From Mucilaginibacter celer (GTDB taxonomy: Bacteria > Bacteroidota > Bacteroidia > Sphingobacteriales > Sphingobacteriaceae): DNA of 64,000 nt. The notes below the pieces were generated by a model. The model was not told the origin of the DNA. It saw only the letters and a program-made list of their open reading frames with translations, and did no database searches. This document shows, piece after piece, positions 16,209 through 24,937 of this stretch. Positions within the stretch are counted from its first letter, which is position 1, and the number at the start of each line of letters is the position of its first letter. The DNA lies in NCBI RefSeq assembly GCF_003576455.2, contig NZ_CP032869.1, positions 3,720,001 to 3,784,000 of the forward strand, in the 5' to 3' direction. A program made the position numbers and the translations under genes.

Positions 16209-17528
16209 ATGGCAACTGTACGTGGGGTTATCATACCCTTAGAACAAAAAAGTGATGGGACATGGAATGTTAAAATTAGCGTAAATCACAAAGGCAAAAC
16301 CCGCTACATCAAGACGCCGCATTATATCGGCGTTAAACAAATTAAAAAAGACTTTACGATTAAAGATCAATTCATTTTAGATCTGATCGCGCCGACACTC
16401 ATAGAGTACCGTCGGAAGATCAGCGAACTTGGGAATCGACTGACCCTTTACGACGTAACGCGCCTGAAAAAACACCTGGAAGGCGAAAGTATTCAAAGTG
16501 CAGATGAGGTTGATATTATCAAATTTGGTAACAATCAAATTAAAATCTTAAAAAAAGCGAAAAGAAAAGCGAGCGCCGCAAATATGCAAACTGTGGTCAA
16601 TAGCTTAAAAGACTATTTTGAGACGGAAGTGATACCAATAACTGAAATACGGGCAAACATGTTAGTTGAATACGAACGGTACCTTAGAAAGGAGAGGCGC
16701 ATTATCAGGCTTGATCAATTCAAAAGGCCGCTCCCACGGATAGTAAACGGATTATCCGACACTGGATTACACAATCACATGCGCGATTTACGGATCCTGT
16801 TCAATAATGCTACCGACTTTTATAACGATGAAAACCTGGGGATTACCATTATTAAACATTACCCATTTAAAAAATATAAAATCCTTGAAGTTCCGGAAAA
16901 TCAAAAGCCGAAACTAACTATCGAACAAGTATTAGCAATCAAAAACCTGGCTGTTCCTGAGAATACCCGAATGGAAATAGCGAAGGATTTATTTATGCTA
17001 AGTTTTTATTTGTGCGGCATGAACGCTGTTGATTTGTATCAGCTTTCAAATAGCCAACGATTTCTTTCAAGGGTTAATTACAATCGATCAAAGACAAGGA
17101 CCAGGAGGAAAGATAAGGCATTCATTAGCATTGGGGTTCCGCCGGAGGCGCGCGAACTTTACATCAAGTACGCCGGAAAACTGCAATACCGATATTCGAC
17201 TCATAACACACTTGATCGTGCGCTGAGCATTGGTATGCGCAGAATAGGGGCCCAAACAGGCATTCCAAATTTGGAATTTTACGATGCAAGACATGCCTTT
17301 GGAGATTGGGCAAGAAATATCTGTAGGTTCAGTAAAGATGACGTTGGCCTTGCCCTGAATCATAAGGACTTATCTAAGGATGTAACCGACATTTATATTT
17401 CAAAGAATTGGAATATAATTGATGAGGTGCAGGAAGGAACGATCAAACTCCTGAAAACAAAACGACTGAGAAAAGTAAACAAATCGGAGCTTTCTATTGA
17501 GTTAGCTTTTAATCCGATAAGGTGCTGA
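16209..17528 (+). CDS. Tyrosine recombinase / integrase (int2)
   Basis: A 439-residue paralogue of int1 with the same order of domains: arm-binding (SDGTWNVKISVNHKGKTRY), SAM-like core (~110-215), and the catalytic domain with NYNRSKTRTRRKDKAFIS, FYDARHAFGDWARN and LALNHKDLSKDVTDIYIS containing the nucleophile Tyr. The first-Arg region again reads CGMNAVDLY. It is the nearest gene to the tRNA-Phe fragment and likely belonged to an element that used that tRNA. Start MATVRGVIIPLEQK is supported by the parallel start of int1. No frameshift, so it may still be active. Confidence 0.9.
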   Translation: MATVRGVIIPLEQKSDGTWNVKISVNHKGKTRYIKTPHYIGVKQIKKDFTIKDQFILDLIAPTLIEYRRKISELGNRLTLYDVTRLKKHLEGESIQSADEVDIIKFGNNQIKILKKAKRKASAANMQTVVNSLKDYFETEVIPITEIRANMLVEYERYLRKERRIIRLDQFKRPLPRIVNGLSDTGLHNHMRDLRILFNNATDFYNDENLGITIIKHYPFKKYKILEVPENQKPKLTIEQVLAIKNLAVPENTRMEIAKDLFMLSFYLCGMNAVDLYQLSNSQRFLSRVNYNRSKTRTRRKDKAFISIGVPPEARELYIKYAGKLQYRYSTHNTLDRALSIGMRRIGAQTGIPNLEFYDARHAFGDWARNICRFSKDDVGLALNHKDLSKDVTDIYISKNWNIIDEVQEGTIKLLKTKRLRKVNKSELSIELAFNPIRC

Positions 17529-17548
17529 CAGAAAGGAAATCTGTCTGC

Positions 17549-17600
17549 AAGGCTGCTTGATATGACCGCAAAAAATTATACGGATCGATCAAGCAGCCTT
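17549..17600 (+). terminator. Stem-loop after int2
   Basis: AAGGCTGCTTGAT and ATCAAGCAGCCTT are perfect 13-bp arms around 26 bp. There is no clear T-run (TATATACG follows), so its termination activity is uncertain. The rest of the stretch 17601-17959 holds no gene I can support. Confidence 0.5.
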
Positions 17601-18139
17601 ATATACGGCGCATTCTTTCGAGAAATCCGAAAACAACGTCAAGTGTCTGCCCAAAGCGTCCTTTGGCAACATTTATTGCACTAGTAAAACAAATAAATTT
17701 TATTCTTTTTAATCACATTCGAATATGGCAGCATCAAAGCTACTCTCATCGTGAAATCTCCACTCATAAAGCTTTTTATTTTATCGATTCTTTGCTTAAT
17801 TACATTTTGATTTTTCGCTCAAAGCGATCGATTTATTATATGATAAGACAGTTTCACTATTGTGCCATCCTAATGACTTACCGCCGCCTTTACTTTCAAT
17901 TACAAGGGTTATACCTAAAATAAAGAATTAATCGGTACGCTGAACTTAACGCCCCATAGTGGAGAATTCGCTGATATTGACCACCTGATTTCGGAGGAAA
18001 CTGACCACCGATTCCGCGGGAAAGTGACCACCGATTCCGCGGGAAAGTGACCACCTGATTCCGCGGGAAAGTGACCACCCCGAACGAGCCACTTATGCTG
18101 TAGAAGCAGGCCTATTTTTGAGGTTTAACAACTTCACTA

Positions 18140-19690
18140 ATGGCCAACACTACGATAAGCATGAGTAAGATAAGACAGATCCTAAGGATGTACAGCCAGG
18201 GCCGCAGCAAGCTATCGATAGCGGCCCAGTCCGGCGTGTCACGCAATACCGCAAAGAAGTACCTTGTTGCGTTCGATGCCAGCGGCTTTACGTTCGAAGA
18301 GATCAATACCCTTAATGATAAAGAGCTGGAGGACTTCTTTGGCAAAAGCAGTGAACGCCCCCCGGACAAGCGCATGGTGGCCCTGCAGCGCTGTTTCCCG
18401 CAGATAGATAAAGAGTTAAAGCGTGTCGGCATGAACCGCCGCATCCTGTGGGAAGCTTATATCAAAGAGTTCCCTGACGGGTTCAAGTACACCCAGTTCT
18501 GCTTTTATTACAACCAGTGGAAAGCCCGCGTGAACCCCACGATGCACCTGGATCATAAAGCCGGTGATAAGCTGTATGTGGACTTTGCCGGTGAAAAGCT
18601 AAGCATAACGGACAAGGATACCGGTGAGGTCATCGAGGCCGAGGTGTTCGTTGCTATCCTTGGTGCCAGTCAGCTAACTTACGTAGAAGCTGTGCTGAGC
18701 CAGCAGAAAGAAGACTTTATAGCGGCCTGCGAGAATGCCCTGCACTTTTATGGCGGCGTACCTGCCGCCATCGTTCCCGACAACCTGAAGGCTGCCGTTA
18801 CCAAAAGCAACCGCTATGAGCCAACACTGAACGAGACCTTTGCCGACTTTGCCGACCATTACGGAACGACCATCTTACCAGCGAGGGCGTACCGCCCTCG
18901 CGACAAAGCACTGGTAGAAGGAGCTGTTAAGATCGTTTACAGCCGTATCTACGCACCTGTTCGCAAAGAGGCCTATCATACCCTTGCAGAACTGAACACA
19001 GCGGTCAAAGCCGCTTTAGAAGCACATAACAGCCAGCCGCTGAAAGGCCGCAATTACAGCAGAAAGCTCCAGTTCGAGGAGATAGAACGCCAGGCTCTCT
19101 CGCCATTACCGGCATTACGTTATGAGTTCAAACGGCAGCACCAGGCCACCGTAATGAAGAACGGGCATGTTTGTCTTGGTATCGACAAACACTACTACAG
19201 CGTACCGTACCGCTTCATCGGCAGGAAGGTCAAACTGCTGTATTCCCGCACCAACGTAGAGGTCTATTACCACTACGAACGCATTGCCATGCACAGGCGT
19301 ATCAAAAGCCCTTACAGCTATACTACGGATAAAGACCACCTGGCTTCGACACACCGCTTTATGACCGAATGGACACCAGATAAGTTCCTGGAATGGGCGG
19401 CATCCATTCATGAGGATGTGAGGCTTTACATCCTGAAGATACTGGACCGGAAGCAACACCCGGAACAAGCTTACCGCTCCTGTATCGGTATCCTCAGCCT
19501 GGCGCGTAAGGCAGGTAACGAAAGGCTGGCCAGCGCTTGCAGGCGTGCACTCGGTTATGGCGTTTATAACTACAAGACCATACAGCAGATACTGGAGAAC
19601 AAGATGGACAGCTACGAGGATAGCTTATTTGCTGACGAACTGCCTATGCCCAGCCATGACAATATCCGTGGAGAGAACTACTATAAATAA
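18140..19690 (+). CDS. istA: IS21-family transposase IstA
   Basis: A 516-residue DDE transposase. The N-terminal helix-turn-helix (KIRQILRMYSQGRSKLSIAAQ) resembles IS21 IstA. The rve-type catalytic core includes YVDFAGEKLSI (first Asp), AAIVPDNLKAAVTK (second Asp, D-N-L-K) and RDKALVEGAVKIVY (catalytic Glu). The length is normal and the frame intact. istB follows 20 bp downstream, as usual for the family. Confidence 0.95.
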   Translation: MANTTISMSKIRQILRMYSQGRSKLSIAAQSGVSRNTAKKYLVAFDASGFTFEEINTLNDKELEDFFGKSSERPPDKRMVALQRCFPQIDKELKRVGMNRRILWEAYIKEFPDGFKYTQFCFYYNQWKARVNPTMHLDHKAGDKLYVDFAGEKLSITDKDTGEVIEAEVFVAILGASQLTYVEAVLSQQKEDFIAACENALHFYGGVPAAIVPDNLKAAVTKSNRYEPTLNETFADFADHYGTTILPARAYRPRDKALVEGAVKIVYSRIYAPVRKEAYHTLAELNTAVKAALEAHNSQPLKGRNYSRKLQFEEIERQALSPLPALRYEFKRQHQATVMKNGHVCLGIDKHYYSVPYRFIGRKVKLLYSRTNVEVYYHYERIAMHRRIKSPYSYTTDKDHLASTHRFMTEWTPDKFLEWAASIHEDVRLYILKILDRKQHPEQAYRSCIGILSLARKAGNERLASACRRALGYGVYNYKTIQQILENKMDSYEDSLFADELPMPSHDNIRGENYYK

Positions 19691-19710
19691 CCATTAATAA
19701 ATAGATCGAT

Positions 19711-20472
19711 ATGAACACGAACACCTTGGACAAACTTCGCAAGCTGAAGTTCTTTGGCATGTACCATGCCTTTAAAAGCTGCCTGGAAACGGGCCAGACC
19801 GCTGAATACACTACTGATGAACTGCTGGCCCACCTGGTAGAGGCCGAATGGGACGACCGGCAGAACAGGCGCATAGAGCGTACGATCATGTATGCTAAGT
19901 TCCGCTATAAGGCCTCGGTAGAGAACATCCACTACCATGCCGACCGTAGTATCGACCGCAATCAGGTAATGCGCCTGGCAGACTGCCACTTTATTGACCG
20001 GAATGAGAACCTGTTGATCACAGGCAGCACCGGTATCGGCAAAAGCTATATCGCTTCTGCTATCGGACACCAAGCCTGCATACTGGGTTACCGCGTGTTC
20101 TATGCCAGCACACCCAAGCTCTTTGCTAAGCTGAAGATGGCTAAGGCAGATGGTTCCTATATGAAGGATGTCGCCAAACTGGAACGCCAGCAACTACTGA
20201 TCCTGGATGACTTCGGTATACAGCCTTTTGATGCGCAGAGCAGGGCTGCACTGATGGAGATCATTGAGGACAGGCACGGTAAAACGTCATTGATCATTAC
20301 CTCTCAACTGCCGGTCAGTAAATGGTATGAGGTCATTGGTGAAAAGACGATCGCTGATGCTATCCTTGACCGTATCGTGCATGATGCGCACCGGATGGAA
20401 CTTAAGGGAGAGTCGATGAGAAAAAGAAGGCCGGCAGAGCCCGAAAAAAGCTATCTGCAAAACACACTTTAA
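19711..20472 (+). CDS. istB: IS21-family helper ATPase IstB
   Basis: A 253-residue AAA+ ATPase of the DnaC/IstB type that assists IstA in target choice. The Walker A is GSTGIGKSYIAS and Walker B LLILDDFGIQPF, with an IITSQLPVSKWYE sensor segment. Complete, with the usual length, directly after istA. Confidence 0.95.
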   Translation: MNTNTLDKLRKLKFFGMYHAFKSCLETGQTAEYTTDELLAHLVEAEWDDRQNRRIERTIMYAKFRYKASVENIHYHADRSIDRNQVMRLADCHFIDRNENLLITGSTGIGKSYIASAIGHQACILGYRVFYASTPKLFAKLKMAKADGSYMKDVAKLERQQLLILDDFGIQPFDAQSRAALMEIIEDRHGKTSLIITSQLPVSKWYEVIGEKTIADAILDRIVHDAHRMELKGESMRKRRPAEPEKSYLQNTL

Positions 20473-20580
20473 ATAACTACTTTTGACAACGCTTCTACAG
20501 CGTTCGCTGCGCTCGTTCGCCAGCACTTTAGGTGGTCAATTTGCCACGGAATCACCTGGTCAACTTCTCCGTATTATACA

Positions 20581-20731
20581 CTTTACTACGCAGATTTGCA
20601 AAGGCGCACATATCTTTTAAAAATTCGCCCTTTTTAATGTTGCCCTTTTCAATAGCGTATTGCTCGAACTTAAAATCTAACCTGGTGTTTTCACTTTCGT
20701 TTTCAATCAAATTGATAATGGTTTCTTTCAT
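20581..20731 (-). pseudogene. 5' fragment of a Schlafen AlbA-type protein gene, cut by the IS
   Basis: From the ATG at 20729-20731 the minus strand reads about 50 codons (MKETIINLIENESENTRLDF ... KKGEFLKDMCAFANL) and runs into the right end of the IS21 element. The E-x-x-R-L-D-F-K and E-F-L-K-D-x-C-A-F-A-N pattern is the start of AlbA_2/Schlafen-like ATP-binding proteins, often linked to defence or regulation. The continuation was not found left of the IS, so the rest seems deleted. Confidence 0.6.
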
Positions 20732-21186
20732 GAGTTTTTTTATTCCTAATAAATTTACAAATTTTCATATAGGAAATCGCCTCAATCCAATTAGAAGCAT
20801 GAGAGAACAACGCACGATCTAGTACACCGAAAAAATGAAATAATAATGTCAAACATGCATTAGAGAAAATACAATAGAAGCATTTTTCTATAAAATCGCA
20901 AGATTAACAATCGAAATAGCCAAGGAACTTCCACATTCAATTCCTTCAACTGTTAGAATTGCAAACCGCGTTTCAGATGCAATAAAGAAAGGGACATGAG
21001 ATGGTTTGATAGCGAAGTTACAAAAGGCAGCCGCGAGGGGGGAACGGTATCTACTCGTAAAGTTTATAGGAAACGTTGGGTAGACAATCGTATTAATATA
21101 AAGACCGCAATGAACCTGTAGATAAGCAAGAATAGATCAATTGAAAGATTTATTCGTCTTCCAACATTTAACAGTACAGAACTACC
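20732..21186. other. Mostly non-coding stretch with two small possible ORF remnants
   Basis: A frame open from about 20850 to the stop at 20997-20999 encodes EAFFYKIARLTIEIAKEL... without a start codon, and an ATG overlapping that stop (ATGA) opens a 41-codon ORF 20996-21121 (MRWFDSEVTKGSREGG...). I recognise neither. The ATGA coupling and non-random composition suggest remnants of an operon cut down by rearrangement, but the support is weak. Confidence 0.3.
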
Positions 21187-21873
21187 TTAATTGCTATTTC
21201 TGATATTAATGGTTTTCTCGACCGGCGCAGCATCTTTTTTTGCTGGAGGGGAATAAAATAAGCAAAACATAAAGATAAGAAAAGCATATAAAGCTATTAC
21301 AACTATCGCCCTTTTATAATATTCCTGAGCCATAGTTACGTTATCAACTTTATCATTTATTACATTATAGTTAGCTTCTGTCTTGCTTTTTAGTGCCAAA
21401 ATAAGTTTCTTCTTGTATTCGGTTGCATTACCATCCATATTTAAATCATCAAAGGCAAGCATATTATAGCTTCCCCTTCCCAAGGCTTTTACAGAAAACC
21501 AAACTGTTCTTATAGTGTATAAAGTTAGCACGAAAGAAATACCGACTGAAGATAGGACTGGCCAGGATTTTTCGTTATTACCTGCAAGTAAAGTATTGGA
21601 AGCGACGACTAAGGTTGTTGCAATACTTACGGTGCTTAGAAAAAGGTTTGCCTTTGATTCAATTGATTTCCTTCGTTCATCTTCGCTGTCAGCAAATTTC
21701 GTAACCAAGTTATATGCTAAATCCAGGTTTTCATTTTCAATAACGATATTAATATTTGTCGGCAATGCATCTTCAGCTTCGCCACTGTCGTTTTCTTCAA
21801 TTTCTAACTTCGGCCAAAAAAATTCACGGATTTTATGTTTCCAAGTTTCTTGCGAGGAGTTCGGTAATTCCAT
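21187..21873 (-). CDS. Multi-pass membrane protein in graspetide operon, effector-like
   Basis: A 228-residue protein of unknown function. The N-terminal ~55 residues are acidic and soluble. A helix with SEDERRKSIESKANLF leads into two membrane helices (~82-100 and ~108-128), a central amphipathic region ~130-180, and another membrane helix ~190-210 (IVVIALYAFLIFMFCLFY). Two-plus-one membrane segments separated by a helical stretch, with S-K-A-N-L before the first segment, recall SLATT and Pycsar-effector membrane proteins, but that is a resemblance, not an identification. The start overlaps the end of the ATP-grasp gene by 41 bp, so the proteins are translationally coupled. It could export, anchor or respond to the modified peptide. 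Confidence 0.72.
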   Translation of the reverse strand: MELPNSSQETWKHKIREFFWPKLEIEENDSGEAEDALPTNINIVIENENLDLAYNLVTKFADSEDERRKSIESKANLFLSTVSIATTLVVASNTLLAGNNEKSWPVLSSVGISFVLTLYTIRTVWFSVKALGRGSYNMLAFDDLNMDGNATEYKKKLILALKSKTEANYNVINDKVDNVTMAQEYYKRAIVVIALYAFLIFMFCLFYSPPAKKDAAPVEKTINIRNSN

Positions 21874-22798
21874 CTGAAATATTTAAATTAAGCCTATTTT
21901 CAATCCAAGCCCATTGGCCGTTTGGATTAATTTCAAGAAAATGCAGATTTTCGTTTTCATCAAGAATAAAATCGATTGCGCCATAATTAAGCCCTAACCG
22001 CTTAGTTAGGCTTATGCATCTGTCTACTTCAGCTTTAGGAAGTTCATATATTGAGTGAGGCAGTGGCTGGCTTGATTTTCGCCAATCAATTTCGCTTTCA
22101 ATATTTCCCTGTGAATGGATCATAGCAGCATAGGCCTCATTGCCTACAATTGTCACCCGGATATCCGCATGTTTGTAAATTAGTTTTTGAAGGTAAACAG
22201 GAAATCCAATTAATCTGTCTACGTTTTCATTATCCAGATATACTTTAGTAGTAAAAATTACCCCTTCCTCAACGTCACCCTCAACAAGCCCCGACTTTAT
22301 TGGTTTAATTATACAGTCACTATCGTATTCCTGAAAAAAATGCAAAGCCTCATGGGGACTACTTGTCACTAAAGACGGAGGGATACTGAATCCTAATTCT
22401 TTGGCAACTAGCAATTGAAATATCTTATTCTCAGCGTTTCTTATAGCGTACACTTTATTGACCCAAAAAGCGTCATCCAATATTTTGTAAATCCCCTCCA
22501 GAGTAAACAAAAGCTCTGAGCGAATAAAGTTCAACTCACCCTTCGTAACATCCGTATATAGATTATTGACTTCTGGACGCCTGTAATATACACTCTTAAT
22601 TGAGCGTAAATCTATCTCCAAGTCCAGACGCAAATCCTTTAACAAGAATTTTTCCGCTACAAAATCAAAATTTACAAGGATTGATCTACCGATATCCTCT
22701 GTGTTCAAACGATAGAACGGCAACCGACGTTGGCTAAGATTTTTAACAATAAAATCGGATGTAATATCTGATTTGTTAGTTATTATCAAAATGCTCAT
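21833..22798 (-). CDS. ATP-grasp graspetide (microviridin-type) macrocyclase
   Basis: A 321-residue ATP-grasp ligase of the MvdC/MvdD (MdnB/MdnC) kind, expected to form omega-ester or omega-amide bonds between Thr/Lys and Asp/Glu side chains of the precursor encoded just upstream. Seen in the sequence: an N-terminal pre-grasp domain (ILIITNKSDITSDFIVKNL), YYRRPEV, the ATP-binding region DCIIKPIKSG, and the C-terminal metal/ATP motif LHFLEINPNGQWAWIENRL, which is diagnostic for this subfamily. Length is normal. It overlaps the precursor gene by 23 bp and the membrane-protein gene by 41 bp. One ligase with one repeated precursor is the simplest graspetide design. Confidence 0.88.
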   Translation of the reverse strand: MSILIITNKSDITSDFIVKNLSQRRLPFYRLNTEDIGRSILVNFDFVAEKFLLKDLRLDLEIDLRSIKSVYYRRPEVNNLYTDVTKGELNFIRSELLFTLEGIYKILDDAFWVNKVYAIRNAENKIFQLLVAKELGFSIPPSLVTSSPHEALHFFQEYDSDCIIKPIKSGLVEGDVEEGVIFTTKVYLDNENVDRLIGFPVYLQKLIYKHADIRVTIVGNEAYAAMIHSQGNIESEIDWRKSSQPLPHSIYELPKAEVDRCISLTKRLGLNYGAIDFILDENENLHFLEINPNGQWAWIENRLNLNISDGITELLARNLET

Positions 22799-23159
22799 CG
22801 TCTCGTTCGCTTTTTACTCTTGTTTTCGTAGTTAGTTCGAACAAAAAATCGTTACGAACGTCATCTCTTTCCTGAGCGACAAGTGTTTTCGTGGTAAGTT
22901 CTAAAAGTAAAGCTCCATTTTTTAAATTGTTGAAATTTGAGTTGACGTCTTCGAGTGGCAAAAGTCGATCATCATCTCTTTCTTGGGTAACCTTTGTTTT
23001 GGTCATAAGTTCCGCATTTAGTCTATCAGCCTCAATTATCGGAATGACCATACCCTCTCTTTCAATAACGTTTAAGCTTTGTTCAAAATCGTAAACAAAC
23101 GCCACAGGCTGTTGCTCAGGAATTCTATTAGTTTTAAAATCGAGTATAAGTGGTTTCAT
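22776..23159 (-). CDS. Graspetide precursor peptide with three core repeats
   Basis: A 127-residue precursor. An N-terminal leader (~1-48, with PVAFVYDFEQSLNVIE likely helical) is followed by three near-identical core units: LMTKTKVTQERDD (51-63), LTTKTLVAQERDD (88-100) and LTTKTRVKSERDD (109-121). Conserved T-K-T on the N-side and E-R-D-D on the C-side are the nucleophile and acid positions of side-chain ester or amide rings. Spacers of 24 and 8 residues separate the units. No signal peptide or GG leader cleavage site was seen. The C-terminal seven codons overlap the ligase gene. The exact ring pattern cannot be read from sequence alone. Confidence 0.82.
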   Translation of the reverse strand: MKPLILDFKTNRIPEQQPVAFVYDFEQSLNVIEREGMVIPIIEADRLNAELMTKTKVTQERDDDRLLPLEDVNSNFNNLKNGALLLELTTKTLVAQERDDVRNDFLFELTTKTRVKSERDDEHFDNN

Positions 23160-23353
23160 ATTTTGATAAGGTTATCGCTTAAATATACAAACAACATTCA
23201 ATTTCCAATGGTAATTTCTGATCAAGGTACTATATACGGTTTAAAATCATACACTATATTTAAATCGCTACTGATTGTTTTCAAGAGATTATATGGTTGA
23301 TTTAATAGCAATTGGGTTTCGCATAAGGGCATTGCTTTCCCTTGAAAAAAATA

Positions 23354-23412
23354 TTATGAACAAATAGATATTTTTTAGTTTTATTTGATAAAATATATAC
23401 ATTTGTTCATAA
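23354..23412. promoter_or_regulatory. Inverted repeat and possible promoter upstream of the cysteine peptidase gene
   Basis: TTATGAACAAAT (23354-23365) and ATTTGTTCATAA (23401-23412) are perfect 12-bp arms 35 bp apart in the very AT-rich 295-bp gap between the divergent graspetide and peptidase genes. A Bacteroidota -7 like element TACATTTG (23398-23405; consensus TAnnTTTG) overlaps the right arm, so a factor bound here would control the peptidase promoter. A matching -33 element is not clear. Confidence 0.5.
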
Positions 23413-23454
23413 GTTGTTCTAATAGAACCCCTAACCTACCCTTTCCATTTACAT

Positions 23455-24930
23455 ATGATCAATATTACCGCCCTTGTAGTTAGTCAAGGTGAACTTATAG
23501 ATAAATTAAAACAACTTATTTTTGATCGCTACAAAGTAACGGCAGATGTAGCCGACAGTTCGATCGCTGCCATTAGCGACTACGTAAAATCATTTTGCTC
23601 GCCCCTCTGGTTTGTCATCGAGCATCCATATGTTGATAAATTTTACCGCGATACTTATTATAACTATTATTCATCAAAACTCGGTGATTACTCAAGGGAT
23701 TCAATTCGTGTTTCCGTATTCAGCGAAGAAATTTCGGACGAGCAATTTCGATCAGAGAACCAAGTTACACGCTTAAGAAACACATATCTTGGATTTTTCA
23801 CAATTAGGCCAACTTTTCCTTCAGTAATTGGCCGTTCAGTTTTATCCCCGTACGTATTTCAGAATAATAACTTTGTTTGCTGTAAAACAGGTTTCAATGT
23901 AACCGCTAATGGTGTAAAATTTAATGCTATTGGATTTCCGCATTCTTCTCAAGACGCGGAAACGATAACTTGCGCGGAGACCACAATTTGGAGTATAGTT
24001 GAATATTTCAGTCATAAATATCCAATATATAAACCAGTGTTACCTTCACACATCAACGCTGCAATTAACCGTTATTCTGTTGAAAGGTTAATCCCATCTA
24101 AAGGATTAACCGCGACATTAGTTTCTTATGCGTTGAAAGAGTTTGGATTTTCGGTAAAGATTTATGCAAAAAATGCTTATGGTGCAGATTTCGATTTATT
24201 ATTAAAAACATATATAGAATCAGGTATACCGATTGTTGGAGCGATGTCGAACAATTTAGGTATAGGTCATGCGTTCAATATAATTGGACGTGAAGTGCCT
24301 TCAGACGCTGCAATTGATAGTATACCGGTTGCTGAGATAGCCAATGATGGTAACCTTCATATATCTGATTATTACACCATGCCACTGAATTATGTATTTA
24401 TCGATGATAATTACCCGCCTTACCAGATGACAACAATTAATAACCCCTCGGGTTATTATACAAATCCGAAATGGCAAGGCTGTGAAATTAGCATGTTTAT
24501 CGCGCCTTTGTATCCGAAAATATATTTGGAGGCCGATACCGCGAGAAAGTTAGCAAACTCCTACATTAAGCGATTTCAAAAACTTGGTATCTTCACAAGA
24601 ACAGAAGTTATTGCAAAAACTTTCCTAACATCGAGTCGCTCATATAAGGAATATATTGCGCTAAAAAGCGGACTTGAAAAAGATGCGCAGGAGTTACTGA
24701 TGTCGACTTCGTTGCCAAAATTCATTTGGGTGACAGAATTGTCCGACAAAGATCACTTAAAACATGGCAAGTGTTTTGGCGTTATTCTTTTGGATGCTAC
24801 CGAACCAAAGCAAGAGGGAGTAGTAGCGACATTGTTGGAGGGAACATATCTATCTTACGATTTCAGTAAATTTGAAATAATTGATATACCTTTGCACCCT
24901 TTTTCCGTATATAATAGTAACCTTAAATAA
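23455..24930 (+). CDS. Predicted papain-fold (C39-like) cysteine peptidase
   Basis: A 491-residue cytoplasmic-looking protein with no signal peptide. A peptidase-like arrangement lies at ~165-320: Cys173 in ETITCAETTIWSIVEYF (Cys at the start of a helix), His272 in IGHAFNIIGRE, and Asp317/Asp318 in VFIDDNYPPY, in the Cys-His-Asp order of papain-like and transglutaminase-like enzymes. The flanking ~150 residues on each side are unique. Its divergent position to the graspetide operon and convergent position to the Ubl operon suggest it processes either the RiPP precursor or a Ubl conjugate; this is inference only. Family assignment rests on the triad pattern. Confidence 0.65.
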   Translation: MINITALVVSQGELIDKLKQLIFDRYKVTADVADSSIAAISDYVKSFCSPLWFVIEHPYVDKFYRDTYYNYYSSKLGDYSRDSIRVSVFSEEISDEQFRSENQVTRLRNTYLGFFTIRPTFPSVIGRSVLSPYVFQNNNFVCCKTGFNVTANGVKFNAIGFPHSSQDAETITCAETTIWSIVEYFSHKYPIYKPVLPSHINAAINRYSVERLIPSKGLTATLVSYALKEFGFSVKIYAKNAYGADFDLLLKTYIESGIPIVGAMSNNLGIGHAFNIIGREVPSDAAIDSIPVAEIANDGNLHISDYYTMPLNYVFIDDNYPPYQMTTINNPSGYYTNPKWQGCEISMFIAPLYPKIYLEADTARKLANSYIKRFQKLGIFTRTEVIAKTFLTSSRSYKEYIALKSGLEKDAQELLMSTSLPKFIWVTELSDKDHLKHGKCFGVILLDATEPKQEGVVATLLEGTYLSYDFSKFEIIDIPLHPFSVYNSNLK

Positions 24931-24937
24931 AACGCAT

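Larger units (their letters stand above)
17960..20580 (+). mobile_element. IS21-family insertion sequence
   Basis: A two-gene IS (istA, istB) of about 2.62 kb. The left end begins TGGAGAATTCGCTGATATTG and has four TGACCACC-containing units in a row, spaced ~22 bp; the right end reads GGTGGTCAATTTGCCACGG and ends GTATTATACA. These multiple terminal repeats and TG...CA ends are typical of IS21. I see no clear target duplication. It interrupts a Schlafen-type gene whose 5' part remains at 20581-20731. Confidence 0.85.

Noticed and set aside
17663..17923. 86-codon plus-strand ORF after int2
   Set aside because: AT-rich, no domain, no start context; probably chance. It ends near the left end of the IS.
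17896..18078. Minus-strand ORF with repeated TFPRN units
   Set aside because: It is a translation of the tandem terminal repeats of the IS21 element, not a gene.
17980..18080. Regularly spaced ~22-bp repeats that could suggest a CRISPR array
   Set aside because: The repeat and spacer are the same short unit (GATTCCGCGGGAAAGTGACCACC) without unique spacers; it is the multi-site left end of IS21. No cas genes in the window.
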